A stretch of DNA of 6,221 nucleotides from JAYSFC01 sp041913505 (GTDB lineage: Bacteria; Pseudomonadota; Gammaproteobacteria; Burkholderiales; Burkholderiaceae_C), in NCBI GenBank assembly GCA_041913505.1, contig JAYSFC010000164.1, forward strand, positions 1 through 6,221, written 5' to 3'. Each line of letters opens with the position of its first letter. Within the stretch, counting starts at the first letter, position 1. Both the position numbers and the translations under genes were made by a program. The notes beneath the pieces are model-generated. The model was not told the origin of the DNA, searched no databases, and was given only the letters and a program-made list of their open reading frames with translations. Of the stretch, positions 1 to 4,520 are shown piece by piece.

Positions 1-557
1 TGCGCTGGATCGTGGGCGACACGTCCAGCGGCAGCGGCGACGCCTTGCGCGTCAATGTGATGGTCAAGCCGATCCGCTCGGGCCTCAAGACCAATCTGGT
101 CATCACGACCAGCCGGCGCACGTACCTGATTGAGCTGACTTCGACCGAGAAGACGTGGATGGCGTCGGTGTCCTGGGAGTATCCGAAAGACAAGATGCTG
201 GCCTTGCAGCGCCAGGCGCAGGCGGCCAGCGCCGCCGCGCCGGTCGATAGCGGGCTATCGCTGGAGAAGATCCGTTTCCGCTACGCGGTCAGTGGCAGCA
301 ACCCGCCGTGGAAACCGCTGCGCGCCTTCGATGATGGCGAGAAGGTCTATATCCAGTTCCCGCCGGGCATCGCCCAGGGCGAGTTGCCACCGCTGTTCGT
401 CATCGGCGCGCAAGGTGACGGGCAACTGGTGAACTACCGTTTCCGCTCGCCGTACTACATCGTGGATCGCCTGTTCGGCGCGGCCGAACTGCGCCTGGGC
501 GGGGACAAGGGCGACGTGGTGCGGATTGAGCGCACGGACGGCACAAGGAGGAATTGA
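1..557 (+). CDS. trbG: TrbG, VirB9-like conjugal transfer protein (3' part only)
   Basis: C-terminal 184 residues of TrbG, the VirB9-like subunit of the type IV secretion core complex that spans periplasm and outer membrane and works with TrbI (VirB10-like) in conjugative DNA transfer. The reading frame is open from the left edge (first full codon at 3), so the gene starts upstream; the GTG at 12 lies inside the conserved RWIVGDTSSGSG stretch and is not the start. Visible family features are the VKP..SGLKTNLVITTSRRTYLIEL block, then PPWKPLRAFDDGEKVYIQFP, LPPLFVI, LVNYRFR and YYIVDRLFGAAELR, which form the C-terminal VirB9 domain that contacts VirB10/VirB7-type partners. Members are usually about 300 residues or a little more, so a bit over half is seen. 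It ends 1 base before the trbI ATG, and the trbI ribosome binding site lies inside its last codons, which indicates translation as one operon. Confidence 0.93.
   Translation, partial: RWIVGDTSSGSGDALRVNVMVKPIRSGLKTNLVITTSRRTYLIELTSTEKTWMASVSWEYPKDKMLALQRQAQAASAAAPVDSGLSLEKIRFRYAVSGSNPPWKPLRAFDDGEKVYIQFPPGIAQGELPPLFVIGAQGDGQLVNYRFRSPYYIVDRLFGAAELRLGGDKGDVVRIERTDGTRRN
545..551 (+). promoter_or_regulatory. Shine-Dalgarno sequence of trbI
   Basis: AAGGAGG lies 7 bases before the ATG at 559 and inside the last codons of trbG. It decides the trbI start: an in-frame GTG at 526 would give a longer protein, but it has no such site and would overlap trbG. Confidence 0.85.
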
Positions 558-558
558 C

Positions 559-1821
559 ATGAGCCAGGACGATTCCCCTGACCTTGCACCGCAGGCGGGC
601 AAGGTCGTGCCCGAGGCGGTGGCGCTGCGCGCCCAGCCGCGCCCGGTCACACGCCTGAACCGGCGCACGCTAGTCATGCTCACCGGCGGCCTGTCGGTCG
701 CCGTGCTCGGGGCTACGATCTGGTCATTGCAGCCGCACCGGCGCGCGGGTGAGCAGACCGAGCTGTACAACGTCGATCGCGTGTCGAAGTCCGAAGGGCT
801 GGATGGCTTGCCTTCGGATTACTCCAAGCTGCCGAAGGTGCCGGAACTGGGGCCGCCGCTGCCGGGCGACCTTGGCCCGGCCATCGTGAAGTCGCAGCAG
901 CCCGTGGCGCCCACCTACGCGCCGCCGGGCCACGACCCGGAGGATGCACGGCGCAAGGAAGCTGAAGCGGCAGCAGCTTCCTCGGTGTTCTTCCGCTCGG
1001 GCACGCCTGGCAAGACCGCCGCGCCAGCGACTGCGCAAGTCGCTGCGGCTGGCCAAGCATCGGCCTTGGCGGGCTTCGACCCGCTGGCCGCCGGGCCAGC
1101 CTCGACGGCGGCTCAGCCTGCCGACCCGACCGCTGTGCAAAACCGGCAAGACCAAAAAGAGGCGTTCCTGAAGGGCGGCTCTACGGAGACCCGCAATTCC
1201 GGGAATCTGAAAATGCCGTCCTCGCCGTATCAGGTGATGGCCGGGACGGTGATCGCCGGCGCGCTGGTGACGGGCATCAAGTCGGACTTGCCGGGCGACG
1301 TGATCGCCACGGTGACGGAGCCGGTCTACGACACGGCCACGGGCAAGTTCCTTTTGATCCCGCAGGGGTCGCGCATCCTGGGCAAGTACAACAGCCAGGT
1401 CAGCTATGGGCAGAGCCGGGTTCAGGTGGTGTGGAACCGGATCATCCTGCCGGACACGTCCTCGCTGACGCTGGACAACCTCGTGGGTACCGATCCGGCC
1501 GGCTATTCCGGCCTGGAAGACGGTGTGGACTACCACTGGAGCCGCATCGTCGCCGGTGCTGCGCTGACGACGATGCTGGGCGTGGGCGCCGAGCTGGCCG
1601 CGCCGGAGAACCGGCAGGATGGCAATCGCATCGTAATCGCCGGGCGCGACAGCGCGCAGGACAGCATCAACCAGGTTGGCCAGGAAATGACCCGACGCAA
1701 CATGAACATCCAGCCAACGCTGACTGAACGGCCCGGCCTGCCGGTGCGGATCATCGCTAACCGCGATCTGGTGTTGCGTCCGTACCAGCCGATGTTCTTC
1801 CAGCGTGGAGCCATTCGATGA
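559..1821 (+). CDS. trbI: TrbI, VirB10-like conjugal transfer protein
   Basis: Complete 420-residue TrbI, the VirB10-like protein that anchors in the inner membrane and reaches to the outer membrane in the conjugative type IV secretion channel. Layout: a short cytoplasmic N terminus ending in basic residues (RLNRR), one membrane helix at about 37-57, a long Pro/Ala/Gln-rich periplasmic linker at about 90-200, and the VirB10 beta-barrel domain from about 219 to the end (PYQVMAGTVIAGALVTGI, LPGDVIATVTEPVYD, LLIPQGSRILGKY, RVQVVWNRIILPD). The hydrophobic stretch IVAGAALTTMLGVGAEL at about 330-346 fits the antenna helices that cross the outer membrane in this family. The start is set by the strong ribosome binding site at 545-551. 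The stop overlaps the next start (ATGA at 1818-1821), so the downstream small gene is probably translationally coupled. The gene looks intact. Confidence 0.96.
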   Translation: MSQDDSPDLAPQAGKVVPEAVALRAQPRPVTRLNRRTLVMLTGGLSVAVLGATIWSLQPHRRAGEQTELYNVDRVSKSEGLDGLPSDYSKLPKVPELGPPLPGDLGPAIVKSQQPVAPTYAPPGHDPEDARRKEAEAAAASSVFFRSGTPGKTAAPATAQVAAAGQASALAGFDPLAAGPASTAAQPADPTAVQNRQDQKEAFLKGGSTETRNSGNLKMPSSPYQVMAGTVIAGALVTGIKSDLPGDVIATVTEPVYDTATGKFLLIPQGSRILGKYNSQVSYGQSRVQVVWNRIILPDTSSLTLDNLVGTDPAGYSGLEDGVDYHWSRIVAGAALTTMLGVGAELAAPENRQDGNRIVIAGRDSAQDSINQVGQEMTRRNMNIQPTLTERPGLPVRIIANRDLVLRPYQPMFFQRGAIR

Positions 1822-2061
1822 GCACGACCAAGAAGCTGCGGCTCGGGCCGCTGCCCAAGACCGAGAGCGTCAAGCTGACCTTTGCGTGCCCGGTTAGCCT
1901 GAAAGCTGACCTACGACCGCTACGCCGCGCTGCACGCGCAGGCGTATGGCGAGACGGTCGATGTTATGACGCTGATCCCGCACATGCTGGAAGCCTTCAT
2001 GGCGGGGGATAGGGCGTTCAGGCGCAGGCAGGCCAAGAACGAAAAAGCCGCCCCTGCGTGA
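1818..2061 (+). pseudogene. DUF2274-family small protein gene of the trb operon, frameshifted
   Basis: Reading from the ATG that overlaps the trbI stop gives MSTTKKLRLGPLPKTESVKLTFACPVSLKADL, the typical start of the small DUF2274 protein I know after trbI in Tn4371-like elements. The original frame then reads arginine- and glycine-rich nonsense to a stop at 2010-2012. The expected continuation DRYAALHAQAYGETVDVMTLIPHMLEAFMAGDRAF is present in the next frame from 1915 to the stop at 2059-2061. One extra base between about 1901 and 1915 explains this. It may be a third A in the run at 1902-1904 (giving LKLTYDRY after repair) or an extra base near 1911-1914 (giving LKADLDRY). Repaired, the protein would have 80 residues, the usual size. 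Function is unknown; the position suggests an accessory or regulatory part in transfer. A sequencing error cannot be excluded. Confidence 0.82.
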
Positions 2062-2075
2062 ACAGGGGCGGCTTT
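2044..2075. terminator. Bidirectional hairpin terminator between the trb operon and tRNA-Leu
   Basis: A perfect 13-bp inverted repeat, AAAGCCGCCCCTG (2044-2056) and CAGGGGCGGCTTT (2063-2075), has a 6-base loop. Read leftward the GC-rich stem is followed by five T, a canonical factor-independent terminator for the minus-strand tRNA-Leu that ends at 2081. Read rightward it is followed by three T and would end the trb operon. The left arm and loop encode the last residues and stop codon (2059-2061) of the DUF2274 gene, so coding and termination share the same bases. Confidence 0.85.
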
Positions 2076-2080
2076 CGAAT

Positions 2081-2403
2081 TGGTGCCCGAGGCCGGAATC
2101 GAACCGGCACGCCTTGCGGCGGGGGATTTTCTTCCCACTTCGGCTTTCGCCGCCGCCGTCTCCGAAGAAACGACGTTCGTGGGCTGGAGCACGCCTTCAC
2201 CATAGCCTTTCGGCTTTAGGTGCCCGCCGTCTGCTCTCTACACCTTCCGAGGAACCTTTCGGCTCCAGGGCTTGGCTCGGTATTAGCTCGGACTGATCGT
2301 CCAGGGCCTTCGCCGAGTTTGACGGGCTTCACCTCGGGGGTTTCCCTCCGAGGGCTCAAATTTGGTCTGAGTCCCCTGCGTCTACCAATTTCACCACTCG
2401 GGC
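2081..2403 (-). tRNA. tRNA-Leu(CAA) with a group I intron in the anticodon
   Basis: On the minus strand the 5' exon (2403 to 2369, 35 nt) and 3' exon (2130 to 2081, 50 nt) join to an 85-nt tRNA including an encoded CCA. The acceptor stem GCCCGAG pairs perfectly with CTCGGGC, followed by A and CCA. The D arm has GUG and CGC around AAAUUGGUAGA. The anticodon stem GGGGA/UCCCC closes loop CUCAAAA, so the anticodon is CAA, which reads UUG. The long variable arm (GCCGCAAGGC) is typical of leucine tRNAs, and the T arm is GCCGG UUCGAUU CCGGC. All stems are intact, so the gene should be functional after splicing. Pair 6-67 is A-U, whereas the truncated copy at 2591-2629 has G at position 6, which points to different origins of the two copies. 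It lies inside the element, 5 bases from the trb-side terminator; I see no clear promoter of its own in 2404-2590. Confidence 0.93.
2131..2368 (-). ncRNA. Group I intron (subgroup IC3-like) in tRNA-Leu(CAA), self-splicing ribozyme
   Basis: A 238-nt intron lies between C34 and A35 of the anticodon, the position used by the cyanobacterial tRNA-Leu(UAA) introns. It starts AGACC and ends in the obligatory G (base 2131). The guide ATTTGAG (2361-2355) pairs with exon CTC (P1) and with AAAT of the 3' exon (P10). Further elements in order: P2 hairpin CCTCGG/CCGAGG with GAAA loop (2353-2332); P3 GCCCGTC/GGCGGGC; P4 CTCGG/CCGAG; P6 hairpin GGAGCC-GAAA-GGTTCC; P7 GAGCA/TGCTC; P8 CACC/GGTG enclosing AGCC-GAAA-GGCT; P9 CGTTTC-TTCG-GAGACG; and a last GAAA-capped hairpin. 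Core stretches such as CCGAGCCAAGC and GAAGGTGTAGAGA match my memory of the Azoarcus tRNA-Ile intron nearly word for word. There is no homing endonuclease gene. The first base pair at the 5' splice site is C-G instead of the usual U-G. Confidence 0.93.
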
Positions 2404-2590
2404 ATGACGCACGATGCTACTTCAACTATCTACTCCTCACTGGGAGCCAGCTTGCATCGTCCTGGCTCCTAGCTGACTCCTGGCTCGAAATGCAGGCATC
2501 TCGATCAAGAGGCGATTTATCACTCAATCCCTTGTCCCATGCGGCTTGGCAGGCAGTGGCCTCAAGCAAGAACTACGTAGAAGTCCCTAT
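2404..2590. other. Probable attachment-site arm at the right end of the element
   Basis: This 187-bp stretch between the two tRNA-Leu copies has no credible gene and is richer in A and T than its flanks. It holds a 9-bp direct repeat TCCTGGCTC at 2460-2468 and 2478-2486, starting 18 bp apart. The same motif appears inverted at 2443-2450 (GGAGCCAG), forming an 8-bp stem with 2462-2469. A 7-bp inverted pair ACGATGC (2411-2417) and GCATCGT (2454-2460) is also present. Short repeats of this kind beside a crossover site are typical arm sites for a tyrosine integrase or its excision factor; that role is inferred from position. The first 30 bases or so must also hold the leader of the intron-containing tRNA. 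Confidence 0.5.
2460..2486. repeat. 9-bp direct repeat TCCTGGCTC, two copies
   Basis: Copies lie at 2460-2468 and 2478-2486, with an inverted near-copy at 2443-2450. The 18-bp start-to-start spacing is near two helical turns, which would place bound proteins on about the same face of the DNA. These are candidate integrase or excisionase binding sites at the element end. Confidence 0.55.
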
Positions 2591-2629
2591 TTTTGAGTCC
2601 CCTGCGTCTACCAATTTCACCACCCGGGC
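2591..2629 (-). pseudogene. Truncated chromosomal tRNA-Leu(CAA), 5' half only (integration scar)
   Basis: On the minus strand this reads a tRNA-Leu 5' half from G1 (2629) through acceptor strand GCCCGGG, D arm, anticodon stem GGGGA and the whole anticodon loop CTCAAAA (ending at 2591). After that it reads ATAGGGAC instead of the expected TCCCC, so the 3' half is missing here. It matches the 5' exon of the intron-containing copy in 34 of 35 positions; the difference is G6 against A6. It has no intron. Break at the 7-base anticodon loop, the usual crossover size of tyrosine recombinases, and position beside chromosomal cysM suggest that this is the original host gene cut by the element. The matching 3' half should then lie beyond the far left end. 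Confidence 0.85.
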
Positions 2630-2648
2630 GGGAATAGCGAAGTCACAA

Positions 2649-2676
2649 ATTATGGCACAGTAGGGTGATATGACTT
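2649..2676 (-). promoter_or_regulatory. Possible promoter of the disrupted chromosomal tRNA-Leu
   Basis: On the minus strand a CATAAT hexamer (2654-2649) lies about 20 bases before tRNA base G1, at a suitable distance for a -10 box with a short leader. A weak AAGTCA (2676-2671) with 16-bp spacing may be the -35 box. It would overlap the cysM start codon region. If active, it now reads the tRNA fragment and runs on toward the intron-containing tRNA. Confidence 0.3.
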
Positions 2677-3587
2677 CCCATCCGACGACCTATCCCACCA
2701 TTGAAGACGCAATCGGCCACACGCCGCTGGTTGCACTGCAGCGCATCGGCGCGCAGGAGAACCTGGCGCGGGGCAACGTGGTGCTGGGCAAACTCGAAGG
2801 CAACAACCCGGCGGGCTCGGTAAAGGACCGGCCCGCGCTGTCCATGATCCGGCGCGCTGAGGAGCGTGGAGAGATCCGGCCCGGCGACACGCTGATCGAG
2901 GCCACCTCTGGCAACACGGGCATTGCCCTGGCCATGGCGGCGGCCATCAAGGGCTACCGCATGGTGCTGATCATGCCCGAGGACCTTTCGGTCGAGCGTG
3001 CCCAGACCATGAAAGCCTTTGGCGCCGAACTGGTGCTCACGCCCAAGAGCGGCGGCATGGAATACGCGCGCGACTTGGCCGATACCATGGTCAAGCAGGG
3101 CAAGGGCGTGGTGCTCGACCAGTTCGCCAACCCCGACAACCCGCGCATCCACTACGAAACCACGGGTCCCGAGCTGTGGGACCAGACGGGCGGGCGCATC
3201 ACGCACTTCGTGAGCGCCATGGGCACCACGGGCACGATCACGGGCGTGTCGCGCTTCCTCAAGGAAAAGAATCCCGCCATCCAGATCATCGGCGCCCAGC
3301 CCAAGGAGGGCTCGCGCATCCCGGGCATCCGCAAGTGGCCCGAGGAATACTTGCCCAAGATCTACGACCCGAGCACGGTGGACGAACTGGTCTATGTGGG
3401 CCAGGACGATGCGGAGGAGATGTGCCGGCGCCTCGCGCGCGAGGAGGGCATCTTCGGCGGCATCTCGGCGGCCGGCGCGTGCTGGGTGGCCCAGCAGATC
3501 GCGGCGCGCGAGACGAACGCCACCATCGTCTTCGTGGTGTGCGACCGGGGCGACCGCTACCTCTCCACGGGCGTGTTCCCGGCCTGA
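2670..3587 (+). CDS. cysM: Cysteine synthase B (O-acetylserine sulfhydrylase)
   Basis: Complete 305-residue PLP enzyme that makes L-cysteine from O-acetylserine and sulfide; CysM-type enzymes also accept thiosulfate. It acts in the cytoplasm at the end of sulfur assimilation. Lys52 in NNPAGSVKDR is the PLP-binding lysine, TSGNTG at 79-84 binds the substrate carboxylate, GTTGT at 185-189 holds the PLP phosphate, and GISAAGA and CDRGDRYLS (291-299) close the site. The stretch EGSRIPGIRKWPEEYLPKIYD and the length fit CysM (about 303 residues in E. coli) better than CysK. The start is ATG 2670 with a purine-rich AGGG at 2662-2665; an earlier in-frame ATG at 2652 meets a stop after three codons. 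Only 40 bp separate it from the truncated tRNA, so insertion of the element 75 bp upstream may have changed its promoter surroundings. Confidence 0.95.
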   Translation: MTSHPTTYPTIEDAIGHTPLVALQRIGAQENLARGNVVLGKLEGNNPAGSVKDRPALSMIRRAEERGEIRPGDTLIEATSGNTGIALAMAAAIKGYRMVLIMPEDLSVERAQTMKAFGAELVLTPKSGGMEYARDLADTMVKQGKGVVLDQFANPDNPRIHYETTGPELWDQTGGRITHFVSAMGTTGTITGVSRFLKEKNPAIQIIGAQPKEGSRIPGIRKWPEEYLPKIYDPSTVDELVYVGQDDAEEMCRRLAREEGIFGGISAAGACWVAQQIAARETNATIVFVVCDRGDRYLSTGVFPA

Positions 3588-3608
3588 TGGGTGAATTTTC
3601 GCAAAATC

Positions 3609-3639
3609 AACCGCTAGTGCACATGTGGCGGTTCTTTGT
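3609..3639 (+). terminator. Possible weak terminator after cysM
   Basis: AACCGC (3609-3614) and GCGGTT (3628-3633) form a 6-bp stem around a 13-base loop, followed by CTTTGTT. The loop contains the palindrome CACATGTG (3620-3627). The stem is short and the T-run broken, so it may instead be an operator-like site before the Nudix gene. Just upstream the palindrome ATTTT-CGC-AAAAT (3595-3607) is also seen. Confidence 0.35.
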
Positions 3640-3659
3640 TGCTATTGAATAAAGAGCAA

Positions 3660-4223
3660 ATGCAGTACGAAACCCGCCATTGCACCCACTGCGGCACGCC
3701 GCTGGCGCCCATCGTCATGGCCGAGGACGGCGGCGATAAGGAGCGGCTGCGCTGCACCGCCTGCGGCTGGACCCACTGGAACAACCCCACGCCTGTGCTC
3801 GCCGCGATCGTGGAGGTCGACGGCAAGGTGCTGCTCGCGCGCAACGCGGCGTGGCCGCCCAAGATGTTCGCGCTCATCACGGGCTTCATGGAGGCGGGCG
3901 AGTCGCCGCAGGAGGGCATCGCGCGCGAAGTGAAGGAGGAGACCAACCTCGACGTGCTCTCCTCGCGGATCGTGGGTGCCTATGAATTCCTGCGCATGAA
4001 CCAGGTCATCATCGCCTACCACGTGGTGGCGCAGGGCGAGGTCCGGCTCTCGCCCGAATTGCTGGACTACCGCATGGTCGAACTGGCAGACTTGAAATGC
4101 TGGCCTGCCGGCACGGGCTATGCGCTAGCCGATTGGCTGCGCACCCGGGGGCACGAGCCGGTATTCTTCACGGCCGAGGAAAACGAAGAGCGCCGGCGGG
4201 GGCTGGACGCTCCAAAGGACTGA
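3660..4223 (+). CDS. Nudix hydrolase with N-terminal zinc ribbon
   Basis: A 187-residue protein with a zinc ribbon followed by a Nudix domain. Cys8, Cys11, Cys32 and Cys35 (CTHCG and CTACGW) should bind zinc; NNPTPV at 41-46 follows, as in NADH-pyrophosphatase-like (NudC-type) proteins. The Nudix box runs from Gly75 to about Leu97 (GFMEAGE, REVKEET): the metal-binding glutamates are present, while the usual glycine near its end is Asn96. Such enzymes cleave nucleoside diphosphates linked to another moiety; the substrate here cannot be told. It is shorter than E. coli NudC (257 residues), so I do not assign that symbol. ATG 3660 is chosen because AAAGAG lies just before it and the zinc ribbon starts soon after; a TTG at 3636 in the same frame would add eight residues without a good site. 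tusA begins 2 bp after its stop, indicating an operon. Confidence 0.9.
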   Translation: MQYETRHCTHCGTPLAPIVMAEDGGDKERLRCTACGWTHWNNPTPVLAAIVEVDGKVLLARNAAWPPKMFALITGFMEAGESPQEGIAREVKEETNLDVLSSRIVGAYEFLRMNQVIIAYHVVAQGEVRLSPELLDYRMVELADLKCWPAGTGYALADWLRTRGHEPVFFTAEENEERRRGLDAPKD

Positions 4224-4225
4224 AC

Positions 4226-4453
4226 ATGGACATCCACAAGGAAATCGACACACGCGGCCTCAACTGCCCGCTGCCCATCCTCAAGGCCAAGAAGGCGCTG
4301 GCCGACATGGCCAGCGGCCAGCTGCTCAAGGTGCTGGCCACTGACAGCGGTTCGCTGCGCGACTTCCAGGCGTTTGCCAAGCAGACGGGCAACGAGCTGG
4401 TCGAGCAGAAGACGGTGGGCGAGGAGTACATCCACGTCCTGCGCCGCCGCTGA
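4226..4453 (+). CDS. tusA: TusA/SirA-family sulfur carrier protein
   Basis: A 75-residue protein with the family signature DTRGLNCPLPILKAKKAL at 8-25. Cys14 in the CPxP motif is the residue that carries the persulfide sulfur. TusA receives sulfur from cysteine desulfurase and passes it on for 2-thiouridine in tRNA; relatives supply sulfur to molybdenum cofactor or sulfur oxidation, so the exact partner is open. The rest (LLKVLATDSGSLRDFQAFAKQTGNELVEQ, then a C-terminal strand YIHVLRR) is the normal two-layer fold at usual length. AAAGGA at 4214-4219 lies in the end of the Nudix gene, with ATG 4226 two bases after that gene's stop. With cysM two genes upstream this small cluster has a sulfur theme, though co-regulation is not shown. 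tusA is the likely name; the family has paralogues. Confidence 0.9.
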   Translation: MDIHKEIDTRGLNCPLPILKAKKALADMASGQLLKVLATDSGSLRDFQAFAKQTGNELVEQKTVGEEYIHVLRRR

Positions 4454-4520
4454 ATGCAAAGCAGACCGCCAGCGCTTGTCTGATGAGCGCTGGCAGCTAT
4501 CAAAAAAGAAGCGTTGAGAC
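4454..4520. repeat. Hairpin-bearing intergenic repeat between convergent tusA and galU
   Basis: A perfect 9-bp inverted repeat GCCAGCGCT (4468-4476) and AGCGCTGGC (4486-4494) has a 9-base loop and is followed by AGCTATCAAAAAAG. No T-run follows the hairpin on either strand in the normal place (the minus-strand T-run comes before it), so it is not a textbook terminator. From memory, sequences of this type (GATAGCTGCCAGCGCT joined to an inverted AGCGCTGG) recur between genes in many Comamonadaceae genomes; this cannot be checked here. It may still end transcription from both convergent genes. Confidence 0.6.

Larger units (their letters stand above)
1..2594. mobile_element. Right end of an integrated trb-type conjugative element (ICE), left part outside the window
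   Basis: This stretch carries the end of a trb mating-pair-formation operon (trbG, trbI, DUF2274 gene), a complete intron-containing tRNA-Leu gene and a short repeat-bearing arm. It stops where a truncated tRNA-Leu 5' half meets chromosomal cysM. The trbG-trbI-DUF2274 order at an element end is what I know from Tn4371-like ICEs; family membership is inferred, because the integrase, relaxase and the rest of trb lie outside the window. The boundary is placed in the anticodon loop of the truncated tRNA (2591-2597), since the tRNA match ends there. The T-run at 2590-2594 followed by GAG only loosely recalls the TTTTTYRT site I remember for Tn4371-type elements, so a different integrase specificity (tRNA anticodon loop) is more likely. 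It could be an ICE or an integrated conjugative plasmid remnant; the left end is needed to tell. Confidence 0.75.

Noticed and set aside
526..558. GTG start giving trbI eleven more residues
   Set aside because: It would overlap trbG and lacks a ribosome binding site; ATG 559 has AAGGAGG at ideal distance.
724..1536. 270-codon open frame on the minus strand
   Set aside because: Antisense shadow of trbI in GC-rich DNA; the trbI frame carries a clear VirB10 domain.
2590..2597. Tn4371-type attachment site TTTTTYRT
   Set aside because: The sequence is TTTTTGAG, matching only the T-run and one further position; the tRNA anticodon loop explains it better.
2220..2663. Open frame of 147 codons on the plus strand, and one of 60 codons at 2114-2296
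   Set aside because: They run antisense through the tRNA exons, the intron and the tRNA scar; structured RNA explains the sequence and the proteins resemble nothing I know.
3636..3659. TTG start for the Nudix gene
   Set aside because: ATG 3660 has a better site and starts right before the zinc ribbon.
4468..4507. Canonical factor-independent terminator for tusA or galU
   Set aside because: The hairpin is strong but no T-run follows it on either strand, so it is listed as a repeat with possible terminator role.
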